Source: Rapana venosa (Eukaryota; Mollusca; Gastropoda; Neogastropoda; Muricidae). Taken from it: DNA of 64,000 bases. The stretch spans positions 30,926,663-30,990,662 of the forward strand of contig CM054140.1 in the NCBI GenBank assembly GCA_028751875.1. The letters are read 5' to 3'. Shown here piece by piece: positions 1 through 14,091 of the stretch; the stretch's first letter is position 1; each line of letters opens with the position of its first letter. Made by a program: the position numbers and the translations under genes. The notes beneath the pieces were generated by a model that had not been told where the DNA came from, searched no databases, and saw nothing but the letters and a program-made list of their open reading frames with translations.

Positions 1-1379
1 TATTCCTTTTTAAAAAGAAAGACAATACACCAAAATGCGATATTGCGGACAATAAAAATGCAGTAGTGTTGTTTACCCCGAAAAGTTCAGATACTGTCTG
101 TATTTTCTAATTATCATTTAAACTGCCAAGGGTTTTAAAAACTTATGATAATGAAAAGATTTTAAAGAAGATTTGTTGATTGATTATGACATTTGAAAAT
201 AACTTTGTCTTACTCGGCAGAATTACTGAAGTACTTCTGGGCATTAAAAAGGACAGCAAACTTTCAGAGAAAATCTATCAACCACTCTGTAGAATGCACA
301 AGAAAGGAAAGGAAAGGTCGGTGAAGGAAAGAGACAAAAAGCCCTGAAGCAGGCCTACTCATTTTTGGACATAAAATTAATGTGAAAGGTTCACGGCTAC
401 TTTGTGGTCAGGTTTTTCGTAAACTCTTTCAAAGGTTTAACAGAAACGGGCTGATTTTTTGTCAACTTACGCTTTGTCTACTTGCTTTTGCTTTGTTTGT
501 TACTACCTTGATGATAAGTAAAAAGATAATGTTGTTTTGAATGACTTCGAGATTTCTCTGTACTAAAATGTTACTTTCTGCCATGACAGGTGCCAAACTA
601 ACATTAAAAGCCAGAGCATAACCAGTTCATTCGCACCAAAAGCAACACAAGACAATCGAATCACCGCTCTGAGCTTTTTCTGTTATCGTATTTTATTCCT
701 TATGGTCGCAGGTCATATACTGATCTATTTAAAAACAGTTACCTAATTATTCTTTGAAAGCTCGTTGTTGCCATGCTGCTGTCGCCTTTGTTTTAATAGA
801 TGTATGTTTTCTTTAGACCGACATTTCTTACGGTTCAACAACAACATTTTCAAGTGAGCTAAAATACTATTTTCACAATCAACAGAGTTAAGCTTACATT
901 CGATCTGTCCTTGTTAACAGCTTACAGCATTCACAGGCATTGCCACTGAAGTGTCATTCTTCCTTTGTTTTCAACGTGCCCAATGCAGCATGCCAAAAAA
1001 TAACCATTACCCACATTTTTTCATCCATTCAGTTCCTTGTATTGAAAAACCATCATTTTTCAAGATAAAAATTTTGAGGCTACACGTTTTCCTCTTATTC
1101 TACTATATTTTTCATGCTTTTTATCCACAACAGGAAAATGTATTGAATCACAATGTCCGAACATGACGAAGAGAATCTGAGCTAGTTAGTGGTGCAAGAA
1201 GAAAGGGATGGTTAATAGGTATCCACGGAAAAACATTATTAACATATACATAACTTACATAACTGTTCTATCTAACGCAAACATGCGAGGATCTTCAAAA
1301 TGTATATAAAGCAAAGAGGTAGGGATGTCACCAATGTTCAGTCCGGTAAGCACTATAGGTGTTTCACAATTCATGTTAA
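1..1379. other. AT-rich intergenic flank, no gene seen
   Basis: I see no convincing coding region, RNA gene or recognisable repeat in this stretch. The longest open frame (71 codons near 951-1166) has biased, low-information content. The part next to 1380 must hold the 3' untranslated region of the minus-strand C4-like gene, but I found no clear polyadenylation signal close to its stop. Confidence 0.5.
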
Positions 1380-2471
1380 TCACTTTGAGCAGACAGCACA
1401 GGTGATTACCTTGTTGTTAATGTAAGGTGGACAAGGCAGACTTCCACATTGGGCGACAGTGAAGTACAGTAGACGACCATTATTGTTGACATAACTGTGC
1501 TCTTCACTTCCCAGCTTGGAGTCCACGCAGATGAACTCGGTGGCAGATCTATGGTTCCAGTAGCCTGCCATCAGGAAGCCGCTGTACTGCAGAGTCCATC
1601 CCGCAGAACAGAGGTTGGTACCAGGCACCATGATAGTGGTGGACTGTGTGGGCCGACACACAGCACACACTGGATCCGTGTCCTGCTTACTGTCGTGAGT
1701 CTCGTACTCTCCTCCATACAGATTGGTGTAGGTCGTGCCGGCGGTAATGTTGAGAAGAGTGGGAGACATGGACATGCATAGCATGCTAGATGCTCCTCCT
1801 GTGTGGTCTTGGTAAGAACCACCCAGCACTCCTGAATACACTGTCTCTGAGGTGCCGGGGCAGGTCAAGCTTCCCCAGTGGACAAAGGTGGAACCACGGG
1901 CCGTCTGGATGTCTTGACGCTGTTGCGTTGTTGCCGACTGCAGCGCGTGAACGTCAGCAGTGAGTTGAGTCACCTGTTGTGCTAGGTGGTCAGTGACCAC
2001 CCCTAAGGAGCCGTGATCGTCGGAACGAACTGACTGCACATGCTGGGACGAATCCCCATCCCTCTTCTGCTCAAAGGAATTGGATTCCATGGCCTGCTTT
2101 TTGTTTATGGACTTCAGCATGTGTCGCAGTTCTCCCACTTCAGCGTTCAGGTTACGATTGTCTTCCACCAAAGACGCAGTCTCTGTCTGTGCCTTCTGTA
2201 GTGCCTCAATCTCTGCTCTCATCTCCCCCTTCTCTCTCTGAAGAGCATGGACATCCTCCTGCAGGAGTTGAAAGTTGTCTGTCAGAACTTGTCTCTCCTT
2301 CTCCCACTGGTCATGTTCACGTTTCAGCTGAGCCTGGTGGTCGGCCGTGAGTCTTTCCAGCTGACTCAATCTTGAAAGGAGCTGGAAATCTGTGGGGGAC
2401 AGAACATGAAAGGCCGCTATGGCTGGAATGATGGCGGGGATCCATAGCCACAGAACGCTTTGCAGAAACAT
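1380..2471 (-). CDS. Secreted coiled-coil protein with short-chain collagen C4-like C-terminal domain
   Basis: A single uninterrupted exon of 363 codons. Residues 1-20 form a hydrophobic signal peptide ending in AIAA, so the product is probably secreted. Residues about 28-190 are rich in E, Q, K and L with heptad-like spacing and should form a coiled coil that oligomerises the protein. Residues about 194-363 are a cysteine-rich globular domain with ten cysteines, two CAVC motifs, a conserved HWGSLTCPG start, a YSG...HTGG segment, a GGEYET segment and GSLPCPPY near the end. This matches the domain annotated as short-chain collagen C4-like in mollusc genomes; no Gly-X-Y collagen repeat is present here. 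The family is poorly characterised; extracellular matrix, mucus or defence roles are only guesses. The start is the first ATG before the signal peptide. The frame is intact, with no stops or shifts. Confidence 0.85.
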   Translation of the reverse strand: MFLQSVLWLWIPAIIPAIAAFHVLSPTDFQLLSRLSQLERLTADHQAQLKREHDQWEKERQVLTDNFQLLQEDVHALQREKGEMRAEIEALQKAQTETASLVEDNRNLNAEVGELRHMLKSINKKQAMESNSFEQKRDGDSSQHVQSVRSDDHGSLGVVTDHLAQQVTQLTADVHALQSATTQQRQDIQTARGSTFVHWGSLTCPGTSETVYSGVLGGSYQDHTGGASSMLCMSMSPTLLNITAGTTYTNLYGGEYETHDSKQDTDPVCAVCRPTQSTTIMVPGTNLCSAGWTLQYSGFLMAGYWNHRSATEFICVDSKLGSEEHSYVNNNGRLLYFTVAQCGSLPCPPYINNKVITCAVCSK

Positions 2472-2897
2472 GACGGGGTTAGCTTTGTAGGACGCGGTAA
2501 TAGGTACTCTGCTTTCTCCAGTTCACAAGAGTTTTGAACTAGAACATCGTTGTCATTTTTTTAAATATTTAAGTACTCTCTGAGCCTCAGAGATAAACAC
2601 ATCCACGATTTTATCTCAGGCACAGAGAGATAAGCCATACCTTTGATTTGGAGAAAATATAGCTGCTGTGAAGTACAGACTCCGGGGTGTGTTAGGAAAG
2701 AGAGATTAGACACGCTCTTGATTCGGTGAATAGGTTAATCGGTTGGTCTTTTCCATCCATGGTTCTGGAATAGTTACAAGAAAAAAGTAGATTGTGGACT
2801 CTGAATAGATGCGTGGGAATTCGTTCGCATAAACTCGATGGTATGACTTTGCACCGGCGTTTACCATGGTACACAAAAGAAATTAACTATGCGCGCG

Positions 2898-2977
<80 letters not shown>
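2898..2977. repeat. (CA)n microsatellite
   Basis: About 80 bp of almost pure CA dinucleotide repeat, with one phase slip near 2945. It is followed by a purine-rich stretch (GGAGGGGGGAGG) near 3021-3038. Confidence 0.95.
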
Positions 2978-2980
<3 letters not shown>

Positions 2981-3117
2981 AGTTTTCTCTAACAATGACA
3001 GGTTATTTGCCCAGAAAGGAGAGGGAGGGGGGAGGGGGCTAGCAAAATACTACATCATGGCCAACAAGCTGAGCGAAACACCACAAAAAGAAAAGTAATG
3101 ATAAATCCTAACCAGTG

Positions 3118-3213
3118 GTTGGTCGTGTGTGTTTAAGACTTAACGGCTAAAAGCAATATTTGTCAATGGATTTACTCCGTCTCAGATTAACACGTTAACT
3201 GGATGTCTGTCCG
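3118..3213. repeat. Diverged dispersed repeat, copy 1
   Basis: This segment contains TTAAGACTTAACGGCTAA followed by AGCAATATTTGTCA and a GGATTTACTCCGTC-like continuation. The same order of blocks recurs about 580 bp downstream (3701-3790), same strand, with a similar level of small changes throughout. It could be a SINE fragment or an old local duplication; no tRNA head is visible. Confidence 0.6.
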
Positions 3214-3700
3214 ATCCCCGGCCGACTTTTTGAGGGTCCTATATATCAGATGGGTTTGCTGGAAGTCAGTGACTGCCTGGAAACGATAAAAATCTGGACT
3301 AAAGAATATTATTATTCAGCTGTGCTTGCTTATTCAGTGATGTTCCTCATCCCCCCAACTTCTCCTTTCCACCCTTTTACAGACTCCAACATGCCCATAA
3401 GCTCCCACAAACAAACATCCAAGCACGCACACACACGAACGCATGGACACAAACGCGCGCGCTGTACGCGAATGCAGTACTTAGCGTATATATATTTTCT
3501 CTTTCTGTGTCTTTCCTTTTCATCTGCAGTTAAGCAGGCTTAGGGCGTTACCCATGGAAAAATATGGGTCATTTTACGATGATCAGCCTCAATGAAACGC
3601 AACATAAATGAAAAAAGAATGACCCCCCCAAAAAAGATCAAGAAAAAGAGAAGAAAGAAAAGAAAAAAAAACCTAAAGAAAATAATGCTTCGTCGGTTGG

Positions 3701-3790
3701 TGTATGTTCAAGACTTAACGGCTAATAGCAATTTGTCAGTAGATTTACCTTGTCCGGATTATCATATTACCCAGTTTCCGGATCGCTTCG
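3701..3790. repeat. Diverged dispersed repeat, copy 2
   Basis: Second copy of the block at 3118-3213: CAAGACTTAACGGCTAATAG, then CAATTTGTCAGTAGATTTAC, then TTACCCAGTTTCCGG. Between the copies lies an A-rich stretch (3592-3690) and unrelated sequence, so this is not a simple tandem array. Confidence 0.6.
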
Positions 3791-3858
3791 CTAGACTGCA
3801 GTACCAGTAAGGCACATTGCAGGCAGTGCTTTAAAGGAATGGAGACAGCTTTCCAGGG

Positions 3859-3861
<3 letters not shown>

Positions 3862-3941
<80 letters not shown>
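3862..3941. repeat. (CA)n microsatellite
   Basis: Pure CA repeat of about 80 bp with a short GCGC lead-in. Confidence 0.95.
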
Positions 3942-4248
3942 AGCTGCACGCAGCAGAGGCACGCATTTGCGTCTATTCCCACATCATTATTTTTCTCGAT
4001 ATAGCTTTCGTTTTAAATTCACAAAATAAGTAGGTATAAGGCTTCTCAAACCATTCTAAAAGAAACTTATTGTTCATCAGCTTCGTTTGGTTATTGGAAT
4101 ACTGGTGATAATGATGTAACTATTGTATAAACAATAACACCAGCAGCAATAATAAACAGCAGCAAGTGTTTTGCATACCTGTCGATAATACTGATGACGA
4201 TTGCAGCATTGTTGATGATTATGGTAAAATTCTACACATCTTGCATGC

Positions 4249-4301
4249 GCACCCACGCACACACGCACACGCACGCATGGACGCACGCTCGCGCGCGTGT
4301 G

Positions 4302-4343
<42 letters not shown>

Positions 4344-4395
4344 TTCACATACACGCCCGCACATACGCGCGTGCGCGCGCTCACACACACACACA

Positions 4396-4445
<50 letters not shown>

Positions 4446-4474
4446 TACATACACACACACACGCGCTCGCGCGC
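4249..4474. repeat. Compound CA / CGCA microsatellite
   Basis: A mixed run of CACGCA, CA and GCGC alternating purine-pyrimidine sequence. Open frames across it on both strands are pure His-Thr or Cys-Val repeats and are artefacts. Confidence 0.9.
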
Positions 4475-4672
4475 GCTGGTCGGTATTGAGAATAGGCCTT
4501 CCAATTGACTGGAAACACCTTGTAATAAGATCAGTAATAATGGCACAGACAGACCTAGTTTTGGCAGACAGCATTTAAGTTTTGCATTGTGTACTTTAGA
4601 GGCACAAATTACAGGATTAGGAGCACAAAGTGTGGCAGAGGGGTGGGTCGGTGGGTAGTGGGAGCTGCACGC

Positions 4673-4674
<2 letters not shown>

Positions 4675-4740
<66 letters not shown>

Positions 4741-4797
4741 TCTCTCTCTCTCTCCTTCTCCTCTCTCTCTCTCTCTTCTCTCTCTCTCTTCTCTCTT
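4675..4797. repeat. (CTGT)n-(CT)n polypyrimidine tract
   Basis: Starts with several CTGT units and continues as CT repeats broken by CCT and TTC interruptions. It is a mirror-type polypyrimidine tract. Confidence 0.9.
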
Positions 4798-5039
4798 TGT
4801 TTTGCTGGTAGTGATAGTGATGGTGGTGGTACTGCATGTGGGAGTGTATATGTTGTGCACGCGTGAGTGTCTATTTTTATGCATAAATTATGTGTATGCA
4901 TAACCTGTGCAAGGCCGTTGGAATGGAGAAAACGAAATCCCTTTCCATGTATCTGATTGACATTCATGAAAAAATAGTTTTTCCCTTAGTTATGAAGTAA
5001 TCTACCACATTTTCTCTTTGAATATGTATTCTTCTACGC

Positions 5040-5203
<164 letters not shown>

Positions 5204-5818
5204 ACCTTATTTATGCACCTGTGTCTATTTTTATGAATAGGTGCTAACCGCAAGCCTTATGGCCAACACCTTTCAGATCGACATCATGAAAAAAATCTTT
5301 TCCCTAAAAACACCACATTCTTTTAAAGATCTCCCACCCCTGGTCAAAATTCGTCTTCCCCCAAATAGCAAGTCATCTCCCTATTTACTATATTTGATGA
5401 AGTTCCTAAATTCAAGTATTTTCATATTATAATTTTATCAATCTATAATTTTTTATTATAATCATGCTTAGGCTTTATCTTGCACTAAATTTCTAATAAT
5501 GCATTAGCTCTTTAAAGCAAGTCATTTCTTAGTTAACCGATCAAACAAGACAAGCCCCTGTATCGTCTCTCTCTTGGTTTTTTCACTCCAAAATTATTTT
5601 TCAGGGTTCAAATGAGTAGAGACAAATTTTAGGGCCACGCAGGGCTTTACTCCTGGAATTGTGATCTTAAGGTTTCCATCACACTTAAAAGGATAAACGG
5701 GTACACAAGCATAGTGGTGCTTTGCATTAAAGCTTGCAAGTCGTAACGTAGAAATGAGTAAGTGCTGTTTCAACTGCACATTGCGTTAGCGGTGTTCCAG
5801 GATCACTGTTTTGTTTTT

Positions 5819-5933
5819 GGTGCGCGCGCGCGTGTGTGTGTGTGTGTGCGTGTGTACGCGCGCGCGCGCGTGCGTGCTTATGTGTGTGTGGTGTGTGCGC
5901 GGCGCGTGTGGTGTGTGTGTGTGTGTGTGTGTA
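5819..5933. repeat. GT/GC alternating microsatellite
   Basis: Alternating GCGC, GTGT and GTGC, i.e. alternating purine-pyrimidine sequence over about 115 bp. Confidence 0.85.
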
Positions 5934-6479
5934 AGCCGGGTAAGACTTTTTCAGCTGAGGTGTTGAGCATTTCACCAAACTGTTGCTGTATTAAAAAAGT
6001 AGAAGAAGAAAAGAAAACGACAGGTCTATCACGCACTGTAACTCCACTCAATGGGAGAAAAAGAAATTGCTGGCCACCGTTACAGCATGTATAACCCGAT
6101 AGGCATATAAGCCGGGTAGGGAGGGGTGGGAGTAAAGACAACAAGACCTATCTACCCGGTCAGTCAGGCAGGGAGACATGGCATTGGCATTAGACCGTCA
6201 CCACTGTCGCGTTGCCGCTCCGCAAGAAAGTCTGTCAATGTTGGGCACCCTCGACTGACGGGTCCATTTTCGTTGTCAGGGGTGATAGGTTTTACTTGTC
6301 CTTTTTTCTAGTTTTGTTTTTTTTTCAGTTTCTCGACCTTGTATTCATTATTTCATATGCGTTTCTGCAAGGCTTGGGTCGTGCCGAAGTTAAAAGCTGA
6401 CGTGTGGATGCGAGTGGAGGTACAAATGTAGGCGTGTACGTGTACTCCCATTCACAAACACACATACACGCGCAAGAAA

Positions 6480-6495
6480 AAAAACACACACACAC

Positions 6496-6541
<46 letters not shown>

Positions 6542-6602
6542 ACTCACTCACCCCTCCCCGCACGCACTCACTCACTCACGCACTCACTCACTCACTCACT
6601 CA
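6480..6602. repeat. (CA)n followed by (CACT)n
   Basis: A CA run to about 6541 passes into CACT/CACG tetranucleotide units to 6602. Confidence 0.9.
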
Positions 6603-6959
6603 CAATTCCCGCAGACACCAAATTTGGCAGGATCATACATATGCTTATACATGTCTCTCCATATGCATGTTCCCATCTGTCACTGAACCATGCGCAATAG
6701 ACATGGGCCTAGGAAGGCAATAATCGTATAATGGATACAATCTCAGTATGTGATGGTGAATCATTATAGGTAAATCATTCCCAGTAAATGTTTTGAAAGA
6801 GAAGGAACCTTATTTTGTCACCAACTAAAAACCTCAAACAGACAAAAATCAAATGTCGTATCACAAATATAGGTAGCCACAAGGGAACTGCATATACTTT
6901 TGATTAATTCGTGGCTTTCAATTTTGTCTTGGTTTGATTTGCTAGGTTCCCCCTGTTTC

Positions 6960-6994
<35 letters not shown>

Positions 6995-7744
6995 CTTTTT
7001 TCCTCAAGGTAGACAGTAGGCTTAGTTAGCCTGGTTTGGATTCGCGGCGCGCGCGTGTGTGTGTGCGTGCGTGCGTGTGCATGTATTTTATGATGCATTC
7101 AGTGATGAATACAACTATTCTGTATCGATATATGATTTGATATGAGTAACCTTTTGTGGCCGATGAAATGAATGTTATGTAAAATGTACATCATAAAAAA
7201 GCTTATAACCCATTGGCAAACTTAAAAAGAAGTCAAAGTCTTGGTGGATTTTTTCCTGTTTGTTTGTGTTTTTTGTCGGGGCGTCTTTGTGGGTAAATCG
7301 TTTGATTGATTTGAACTGTTCTTGTTGGTTGGTGGTGGTGTTCTAGTTATTGTCGTCGTTGATATTGTTTTTTTGTCACCGGTGCTGTTTGATCTTTCTC
7401 TTACAACACAGCAAACCTACAAGAACCAACCTGTCACCCCCTGTGCCTAAAACTCTTACATAGACTCCTCCAAAAAAAGCACACACACACACACACACAT
7501 ATAGAGCGCACTTGTAGGACCCACTCGGCCCCGATCAAGACAGGGCTAATACGCCAACTTGTGAAAGAGGCTCAGTGCTGGCAGGTGAAAAGGGTTCTTG
7601 CCGGCACTGCCTCAGATCGACAGACAACAAACAGACCACCAAGTGGTGTGTGTGTGGCACTGGTCTGTGGAATTGTCGCTGACTGACTGCATAGAGTGTG
7701 GATTATTCTCTAAGTGTTAAGTGACTGCACCGATTTCGCGTACC

Positions 7745-7803
7745 ATGGCGTTGGATTATCGAAAGAAAACTTACAGACCTGATCGACCCGATACCCGCAT
7801 GAA
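7745..7803 (+). CDS. Exon 1 of the 241-residue protein
   Basis: Nineteen codons from ATG plus two bases, ending in AA before the strong donor GTAAGT. The upstream sequence (about 7640-7744) is unique and probably 5' untranslated. Confidence 0.75.
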
Positions 7804-8007
7804 GTAAGTTCCAGTAACGAGAGAGAGAATGACTGAAGGAATCAACCAATCAATCAATCAATGAACAAGTGACTGATAAAGTGAATGGGTTTTAATTGGC
7901 AGGAATGAAGATTTAAGGCCAAGCTAAGTCTTACCATCTGTCCATGTGAACATACATCAAAGCAACCAGAGAGAGAGAGAGAGAGAACGTGTGTGTGTGT
8001 GTGTGTG

Positions 8008-8052
<45 letters not shown>

Positions 8053-8172
8053 TGTGTGTGCGTGTGTGTGCGTATTAGGGGATGGAGATTATTCACTAAA
8101 TATGATTTTGAGTGTTTGATGAGGATGGGGGAGGGGGGGGGGGGGGGGGCTGTTGAAAGGTAGTTAAACATG

Positions 8173-8245
<73 letters not shown>

Positions 8246-8482
8246 ACCATGGTGTTGTGTGTATATGTGTATGATGTTGTGTTTGTGTGTGTGTGCACGC
8301 GCGCGTATGTGTGTGCATTGTACCTGCATGTCTGTCTGTGACTGCTACTGATTTGCCCTATATCGTATATGTACGAGTCCATTGTGAACAAAATAAGCCA
8401 CAAGAACTCCCAGATACGATTCATATAAACAACACCGAGAAATAAATAACACCGTGTGTCTGTCTGTCTGTCTGTCTGTCTC

Positions 8483-8577
<95 letters not shown>

Positions 8578-8707
8578 GTGTTTGTGTGTATGCCTGTGTG
8601 TGCATGCACACGAACCCACGAGACTAAATACAGTTTTGTTCTGATATGAGTGTAAACCAACACAAGAACAACGGCAATAACAACAATGGCTGACTGAATA
8701 AAGAGAA

Positions 8708-8806
<99 letters not shown>

Positions 8807-8836
8807 TATAATATGTGTGTGTGTGTATGTATGTAT

Positions 8837-8906
<70 letters not shown>

Positions 8907-8929
8907 TATATATGTATGTATGTATGTAT

Positions 8930-8968
<39 letters not shown>

Positions 8969-10601
8969 CAGACACACACACACACACAGACACACACACA
9001 CACACAGATAGATTGATTGATTGATAGATAGATTGATAGATAGATAGATAGATAGATCGCTTGTTAACGGTATCATTACTGTTTCAAGAACAGGAAATAT
9101 TCTGTAAAAGAATGTTTTGTTGGGTTTTTTTTTCGGGTTTTGTATGCTCTTTTTTTTTTTTAATGTAAAGGGAGTAATGGACAACAAGCATTGAGTGTAT
9201 TTGATATGCTGCGGCTATACAGTGTCAGTGTCATTGAGGCGACTTACTATAACCTTCCTGCTTTAAGAGCATTCAAATTGATTTCTAAATTGCTATAACA
9301 TTTTGTTTTAATATCATTCAAATCAATTTCTTAAATGTTACAATGACAAGTGGTATGTAGAAATAAATATCATCACATATCAACACGCTCACATACATAT
9401 TCACACAAAACCAAGGAAGAAGTTTAACATCCATATGATATGGGGTAAAAATCAGATATGATGTGAATCAAAGGCATTGAATAAATCAAGGGGGAAATAT
9501 ACATTCAGAAATAGGTCATGTATTTATGTAGGTTAGTCAGTAGAACGCTAGCGGACTAAAAACAACAACAATAAAGAAACAAAAACTATGAATAACTATC
9601 AAATATTATGTTATAATGTGAACTACCGTTATGAACTACATTAAGATCAGAGACGATCAGATATAGTAATGAATGAGAAACAACAAAATTGTGCCAGGTT
9701 TTTAGGCCTGTTATTAGGTGTAGCACCTTAGAATGCGTGTTGTACAAAAGTACATGTTTATTCCGATTTTATATTGGTCACCAAAGACAAAGGAATGTTA
9801 TAGTATGGAGCATTAACCACAACTTGTATTCCAAGAAGCAGGAGTCTCACCCAGAGATGCACAGAGCGTGTTTGCACTTTAAACACATAATCACCCTCAC
9901 TGTGATCCTTGTTACTGAAATAAACCACCATAGGGATTTTTTTACATCTTAGTTCTTTTTTTCTCCTTTTTTTTCTCCTTTCTAGTTCGTCAGCTAGATC
10001 TGCCAGGTTCACCAATGGTGAAATGTTGAGTATGCTACCTTGTTAACCCACCAATAAGGTGGCCGCATTCCGACTTCCGGGATGGTATCTGAACACAACA
10101 CCTGTGTGCATGCGGTTTTGTTGTTGGGTTGGGGCTGTTGTTTTTTTTAATTTTCTCACCCGCCTTACCAGCACGAAATGGCCTACTCTTCTGAAAGGCA
10201 GAACGTGTTTTTGACGTATGCGCAAGATGTTCTGCGTATGTTCGCATATGGTGCTTCGGTTTAAAGTCTCATCCGAAGGACTTTTGGGGGAGTGGAGTCA
10301 GCACTGATGTTAACTGTAGGGGGAAGTCCCCCAAAACGGGCGCCTCTGTGGTGGCTCGATCTTGGGCTGTCAGATCTCGAGCGCAAGGCTCTAACCACTA
10401 CCCCCCCCCCCCCTCCCCCCCTCCTTCCCTCATGCATGTCAGTTCTAAGAAGCTACCCTAATACGAATATAGTGACTGCATAATATACCGGTCGTTAGTT
10501 AGATCGCTTCTGCTATTTTATTGTACACTTCACTTTACTGTGCTGCTATTAGACTTGGCTTCCTGCCAAAGGATTATGTTTAAAACAACATACACACATA
10601 G

Positions 10602-10693
<92 letters not shown>

Positions 10694-10952
10694 TAAAGCT
10701 CGACAAGACTGTTTAAGAAGCATTGAAAAGGGTATTTTTGTTTTATCGTTACTTGTGTAAATTGTTTTCTTTTTACTCTGATCTTCCTGTGCCTATTGAT
10801 AATTAAGCTTCATGACGAATAGTTGTTTTGATTAACCCACTTCAGAAAGAGTTACGGCTTGAATCTGAATGAACCTTTCTGTGTCTCTCTCTGTTTGTGT
10901 GTCTGTCTGTCTGTCTGCCTGTCTTGTCTGTCTGTCTGTCTGTCTCTCTCTG

Positions 10953-11023
<71 letters not shown>

Positions 11024-11163
11024 TATGTGTGTGTGTGTATTTTATTTTATTCTTTATTTCTAGGATATGTGTGTGTGTGTGTGTGTGTGTTGTGTGTTGT
11101 GTGTTGTGTGTGTGTGTTGTGTGTGGTGTGTGTGTGTGTGTGTGTGTGTGCACGCGTACGTGC

Positions 11164-11202
<39 letters not shown>

Positions 11203-13725
11203 ATTATATATATATATATATTATATTATATATATATATATAATATATATATATATATTTAATTATGTTGTGTGTGTGTGTGTGGTGTGTGTGAGGAAGG
11301 TTGCGTGAGTGTGCGCGATCGTGCAGGTATGCGTACAGTATGTATCGTGCGTATTATTCTGCACTGCGCTGCACTCCATTATATTCCACTATATCGTACT
11401 GTTGCCCATAGCAGACCGCGACTGGCCAGTCTGCTGTGTGTAGATTGTGTTGTCAGTGACCTGGACAAAGCCGGTCTATTATTGTCAGGTGTGTACCATA
11501 GTGTACTGTATGCACCAAGCCGTATGTTATGTTATGAGATAGTAACCGAGGTATGCGGTGCACCGTTCTATACTGTTGCGCTATGTACAGAGTACAGTAC
11601 AGTATATTGTACTATACTATAGTTCAGTACAGCAAAGTATGGTATGGTATCTGTATAGAAGAGTATAGTATAGTATAGTTAGTGTAGTGTAAGCTTCAGT
11701 ATAGATTTTATTTATTTTTGCAAGATATAGCGCTATATAAATTCCATTAATTATTATTATTAGTTATTATTATTATTATGGAATAGTGCAGTATGGTATG
11801 GTAAGGTATGGTATGGTATGGTGTTATATAGTAGAGTATGGTATGGTTTGGTTTGACGTCGTGTCCTGTGTTGTTTAATGTTGCATAGTGTGCAGTATAG
11901 CTTTTTCGTCCCATCATATTTTGAAGTGAAATTTAGAGTCTGTGTTCCATATCATCCCACCATCTATACCACAATAAGTCTCTTTTTCTCTCCTATATGC
12001 GTGTGTGAACGCGAATTGTAAAAAAATTGAATATGCCTGCATGGTTTTTCAAGGGACAGTTATTCTTGTTCGTGTTGGATTCTCCTACAAGTACAACAAA
12101 CATGCCTATTTGGGGGTATGATTTTGTTGTATCATCCAAAAGGCTAGTACCCAAACCACCATTCATGATTCAAAGGAATAGACAGGAGAAAAGAACCATG
12201 CTGGTTTAATTAGAATCGTGGAGATTTCATTTCCTAGTCAGAAATGATGCCTCTAGACCAATACTGATTCGTCAGACACTACACCATCCTGTCAAGATAT
12301 GACTATGATATTTACACATCTAACCTAGATTGTGCGTCTCTGCACATATTATTAATCTAATGGGACGGGGGAAATCCATGCTGGTTTGATTAGAATCGTG
12401 GAATTTTCCTAGTTTCCTTGTCAGAACTGCCGCCTGTAGATCAGTACTGCTTTGTCAGACACGACACGACACGATACCGCCCTGTGGAGATACGCTTTGA
12501 TGTACGACTAATCTGGATTATGCTGTCACTAGTGCCACATGTATTATTCAGCCCTGTCGTCAGCTGTTCCGGCCTGATCTGTGGGACTGTATCAGGGACT
12601 TTTCATGTTCGTTCAGACAACATCCCCTTCTTCGACTAATCTGTGCTACAAAATGTTCTCTTTCTGTTCCAGTTTCGTCAATTTTTACTCGGCTGCTTTG
12701 TTTCGTTGGTTTGTTTGTTTTTTGTCGTTGAGGGCGTATGTGCCGGTCGCTGGTATGTGAGTGCCGGTCGTCGTTTCTCAAGATGTAACGATACACTGGT
12801 TTAAATGTTCATACATTGACGGCTTTGATAACGAAGCAAAGCTTAAATCCATTCCAGACTATCATCATTATATTCATCACTCCAGAGATGTTGCCGAAGT
12901 TAGTTGCGAATTGAAGATCTTATCTCTCTTAAATATTGATTTACTTTAAACATTTTAAACTGCTGTCGTTCTTGATCATGAAATATATTTTTATACACAC
13001 ACATACACCCTCACGCACACACGCGAGCACACACGCGAGCACACACACACATGTGTATGCAAGCACACCTCTCTCCCTCTCTCTCTCTCTCTCATTCACA
13101 CACATTCCTGGCCTAATCATTCTCTGTTCCACTCGACTTGTTACAAAGCTTTCTTACATTGTGACAGCCGTTTACTGACAACAGTCTGCTGTCTTCTATC
13201 AAGACTCAGCAATGCCGACAAAACATGTCATGCATTAAGAAAAAAAATCGAAAACTGGGGTTCGGTTTTCCAAAACGTTCCAGTCTAATACGTGTGCTTG
13301 TACCCTCTGTAAATTATGACGGTTTCAACTTCCGAAGGCATCATCGAGCTAGGTCTAGCCTATTCCTACAGAAGAGCGATTTTGAATGACTTGCGTTTTG
13401 CCATGGAGGTATGAACATATGCATACAAGAAGCACTTTGCAAACCCCAACTAACTTTGTTCACTATGTGAAATATATCTAGCTCTGTAGGCTGCGGATGT
13501 GATGACTGGAACTGGTGGTACTAAAGGCTGTTAGTAAGTAGAGCGTAACGTGATTGATTCCATGAATCAGTGAATGAATGAATAAAAGAAAAGGCAATAT
13601 AAGTAAGTTAGCATATTTATATATAGAAAGTACAAGTGCAAGCAAGTAAGCATGCTTACAGACACATACACACACACACGTACGCACGCGCGCGCGCGCA
13701 CACTCACACACACGCACACACACAC

Positions 13726-13790
<65 letters not shown>

Positions 13791-14056
13791 CACACACACC
13801 ATCTACAGTTAGTTAGATGGCTTGATGAAAAAAAGCAAATGCCCTGCTTATTCAATGTACCATCTGAAAATAAAAATTTGACTTGACTACACACTTCTTC
13901 CACAACTTAACTCTCTCCTCACTGTCGTTGCCATCATCAGCACTCCATCACCATAACCACAGCCCAGCACTAGCACACTGGTCACTCGCCTTGCAGTCAG
14001 GCAAGTCCACTGCGTAACTGACCAGCTATTAGTAAGTTTTGATGGATGGATAAGAA

Positions 14057-14091
<35 letters not shown>

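Noticed and set aside
2889..3098. Open frames made of His-Thr or Cys-Val repeats here and at about 3.9, 4.3, 6.4, 8.8, 13.7, 23.3, 45.4 and 54.5 kb
   Set aside because: They are translations of CA/GT microsatellites, occur on both strands at once and have no protein-like sequence outside the repeat.
11272..11622. 116-codon frame after the TA/GT block
   Set aside because: Sequence is dominated by TAT/GTA/CTG simple repeats and has no family resemblance.
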